A model generated the notes under the pieces. It was given only the letters and a program-made list of their open reading frames with translations, was not told the DNA's origin and made no database searches. A program made the translations under genes and the position numbers. DNA of 64,000 nucleotides from Gracilimonas sp. (GTDB lineage Bacteria > Bacteroidota > Rhodothermia > Balneolales > Balneolaceae), in assembly GCF_040218225.1 (NCBI RefSeq), contig NZ_JAVJQO010000002.1:248001-312000 (forward strand). The letters run 5' to 3'. The number at the start of each line of letters is the position of its first letter. Within the stretch, counting starts at the first letter, position 1. Positions 62,945-64,000 of this stretch are shown here, piece by piece.

Positions 62945-63724
62945 ATGAAAAAGCTCCTTACCCTTTTATCCATATTTGCTTTAGGATTTACCTCAACCGC
63001 TAATGAAGCTCTTCGCTGGGGACAAATTGGTCACCGTGCCACCGGGCATGTTGCAGAGCAATACCTCACGGATAAAGCTGCATCAGAAGTAAAAAGAGTG
63101 TTAGGGAATCAATCACTCGCCGAAGTAAGTGTCTGGATGGATGAAGTTCGCTCTGACGATGCTTATGATTTTATGGCACCATGGCATTATGTAACCATAC
63201 CTGAAGGCGAAACCTATGAAACGGTAGAGAAAGCCGAAGGTGGTGATATCATTTGGGCGTTGGAAAAGGTGGTTAAAGAGCTGAAGGAAGGCAATCTCAC
63301 CCAAAAACAAGAAGAGGAAAATCTGAAGATACTCGTTCACCTTGTTGGTGATTTGCATCAACCACTTCATGTGGGTAATGGAACCGATCGTGGTGGAAAT
63401 GATGTCCGGTTACAGTGGTTCTGGAGCAACTCGAACCTGCATCGTGTGTGGGATAGTGAAATGATAGATGACAAACAACTTAGCTTCACAGAGCTTTCTG
63501 ATTTTATAAACCACCCTTCAGACCAGCAAATCAAAAAATGGCAAAGTACCTCTATCAGAGACTGGGCTTATGAATCGCAAGCTTTGCTTCCACAGGTATA
63601 TGATTTCCCGGAAGACAAGGAACTAAGCTACGAATACTCCTACAAGAACTGGGATACTGTAGAGGAACGATTGGTAAAAGCAGGTGTTCGAATGGCCGGT
63701 TTGATAAATGAGATTTATGAGTGA
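62945..63724 (+). CDS. S1/P1-type single-strand nuclease, exported
   Basis: A 259-aa secreted nuclease with a signal peptide (about 1-19) and the zinc-site residues of the P1 family: WGQIGHRATGHVA near the mature N-terminus, DLHQPLHVGNGTDRGGND in the middle (about 137-155) and NLHRVWDSE. It would hydrolyse single-stranded DNA or RNA and 3'-nucleotides in the periplasm or outside. The W at the start of the mature enzyme normally uses its free amino group for zinc; here NEALR precedes it, so cleavage or trimming next to the W would be needed. A TAnnTTTG-type element lies upstream. Confidence 0.92.
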   Translation: MKKLLTLLSIFALGFTSTANEALRWGQIGHRATGHVAEQYLTDKAASEVKRVLGNQSLAEVSVWMDEVRSDDAYDFMAPWHYVTIPEGETYETVEKAEGGDIIWALEKVVKELKEGNLTQKQEEENLKILVHLVGDLHQPLHVGNGTDRGGNDVRLQWFWSNSNLHRVWDSEMIDDKQLSFTELSDFINHPSDQQIKKWQSTSIRDWAYESQALLPQVYDFPEDKELSYEYSYKNWDTVEERLVKAGVRMAGLINEIYE

Positions 63725-64000
63725 TGAAGTAGATAAGTGGGCTATTTTTAAAGATAATCCCGGATTCATAAACCTGCGATTCAGAAGCTGAACTACAATC
63801 CATCAAAATTAGTTAATTTCCATAATCTATAAGTCGCTCACTACATCACTTCATTACCATATCACTCCCTTCAATCTTCATAAAGTGTAAAAACTTAAAT
63901 CGGGTTTGGTATTGGCAAATATTCAGGGGATCTTTGGTACACAAATTAAAGGCAACATCGGTATTTATTTATTAGTACAGTATTTATTTCCCTTCTATAG

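Noticed and set aside
1-64000. Prophage, insertion sequence or genomic island
   Set aside because: No transposase, integrase, phage structural gene or flanking direct repeat was recognised.

Overview
The window is 64 kb of chromosome from a Bacteroidota-like, Gram-negative bacterium; the Balneolota/Rhodothermota side (Balneola or Gracilimonas relatives) is my best guess, recalled from gene content and not tested. Supporting signs are TAnnTTTG-type promoter elements (for example before pyrC and xseA), weak or absent Shine-Dalgarno sites at many starts, an AccD without its zinc ribbon, PorV-like and TonB-dependent outer-membrane proteins, S9 and Tricorn-type peptidases, and tandem DUF3857 proteins. 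The DNA looks moderately AT-rich. I see no phage, transposase, tRNA, rRNA or CRISPR, so this is mostly core genome with a few accessory patches.

Layout. 1-4.8 kb (+): two tandem SPFH/stomatin proteins, a phosphohexomutase and a baeRF-type protein. 4.8-13.5 kb (-): a GAF histidine kinase, dprA-obg, a DPP IV-like peptidase, accD, tsaB and pyrC. 13.7-17.9 kb (+): xseA, a D-amino-acid oxidase, a YoaP-like GNAT relative and a beta-barrel protein, converging on pheA. 19.3-24.5 kb: two CPBP membrane proteases with an NTF2-like protein between them, an MFS carrier, an AI-2E family permease and a secreted DinB-like protein. 24.5-31.6 kb (-): a PorV-like barrel and three DUF3857/transglutaminase-like paralogues. 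31.8-35.8 kb: pgk, then cysteine desulfurase, LOG, DUF1499 and a haem-type membrane protein. 35.8-46.2 kb: a beta-propeller protein, an SSS symporter with its DUF4212 partner, an aldo-keto reductase, rnd, a CDF transporter, ppa and a Tricorn-like protease.

46.6-53.1 kb is a cobalamin locus: the giant B12-dependent ribonucleotide reductase nrdJ, a 642-bp gene-free AT-rich stretch with four DnaA-box-like 9-mers, and a BtuB-type TonB receptor preceded by a clear cobalamin riboswitch. The receptor imports the cofactor the reductase needs. A second DnaA-box cluster lies at 59.6 kb, so one or both gene-free stretches may take part in replication initiation or in DnaA control of nrdJ.

53.3-64 kb carries an exported amidase; a compact three-gene operon encoding a cupredoxin-like protein, a transmembrane class III adenylate cyclase and an outer-membrane barrel; a PH-like membrane protein; a multi-PAS histidine kinase; a VOC protein; and an S1/P1 nuclease. 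The cupredoxin-cyclase-barrel operon and the DUF3857 cluster are the best candidates for poorly described systems.
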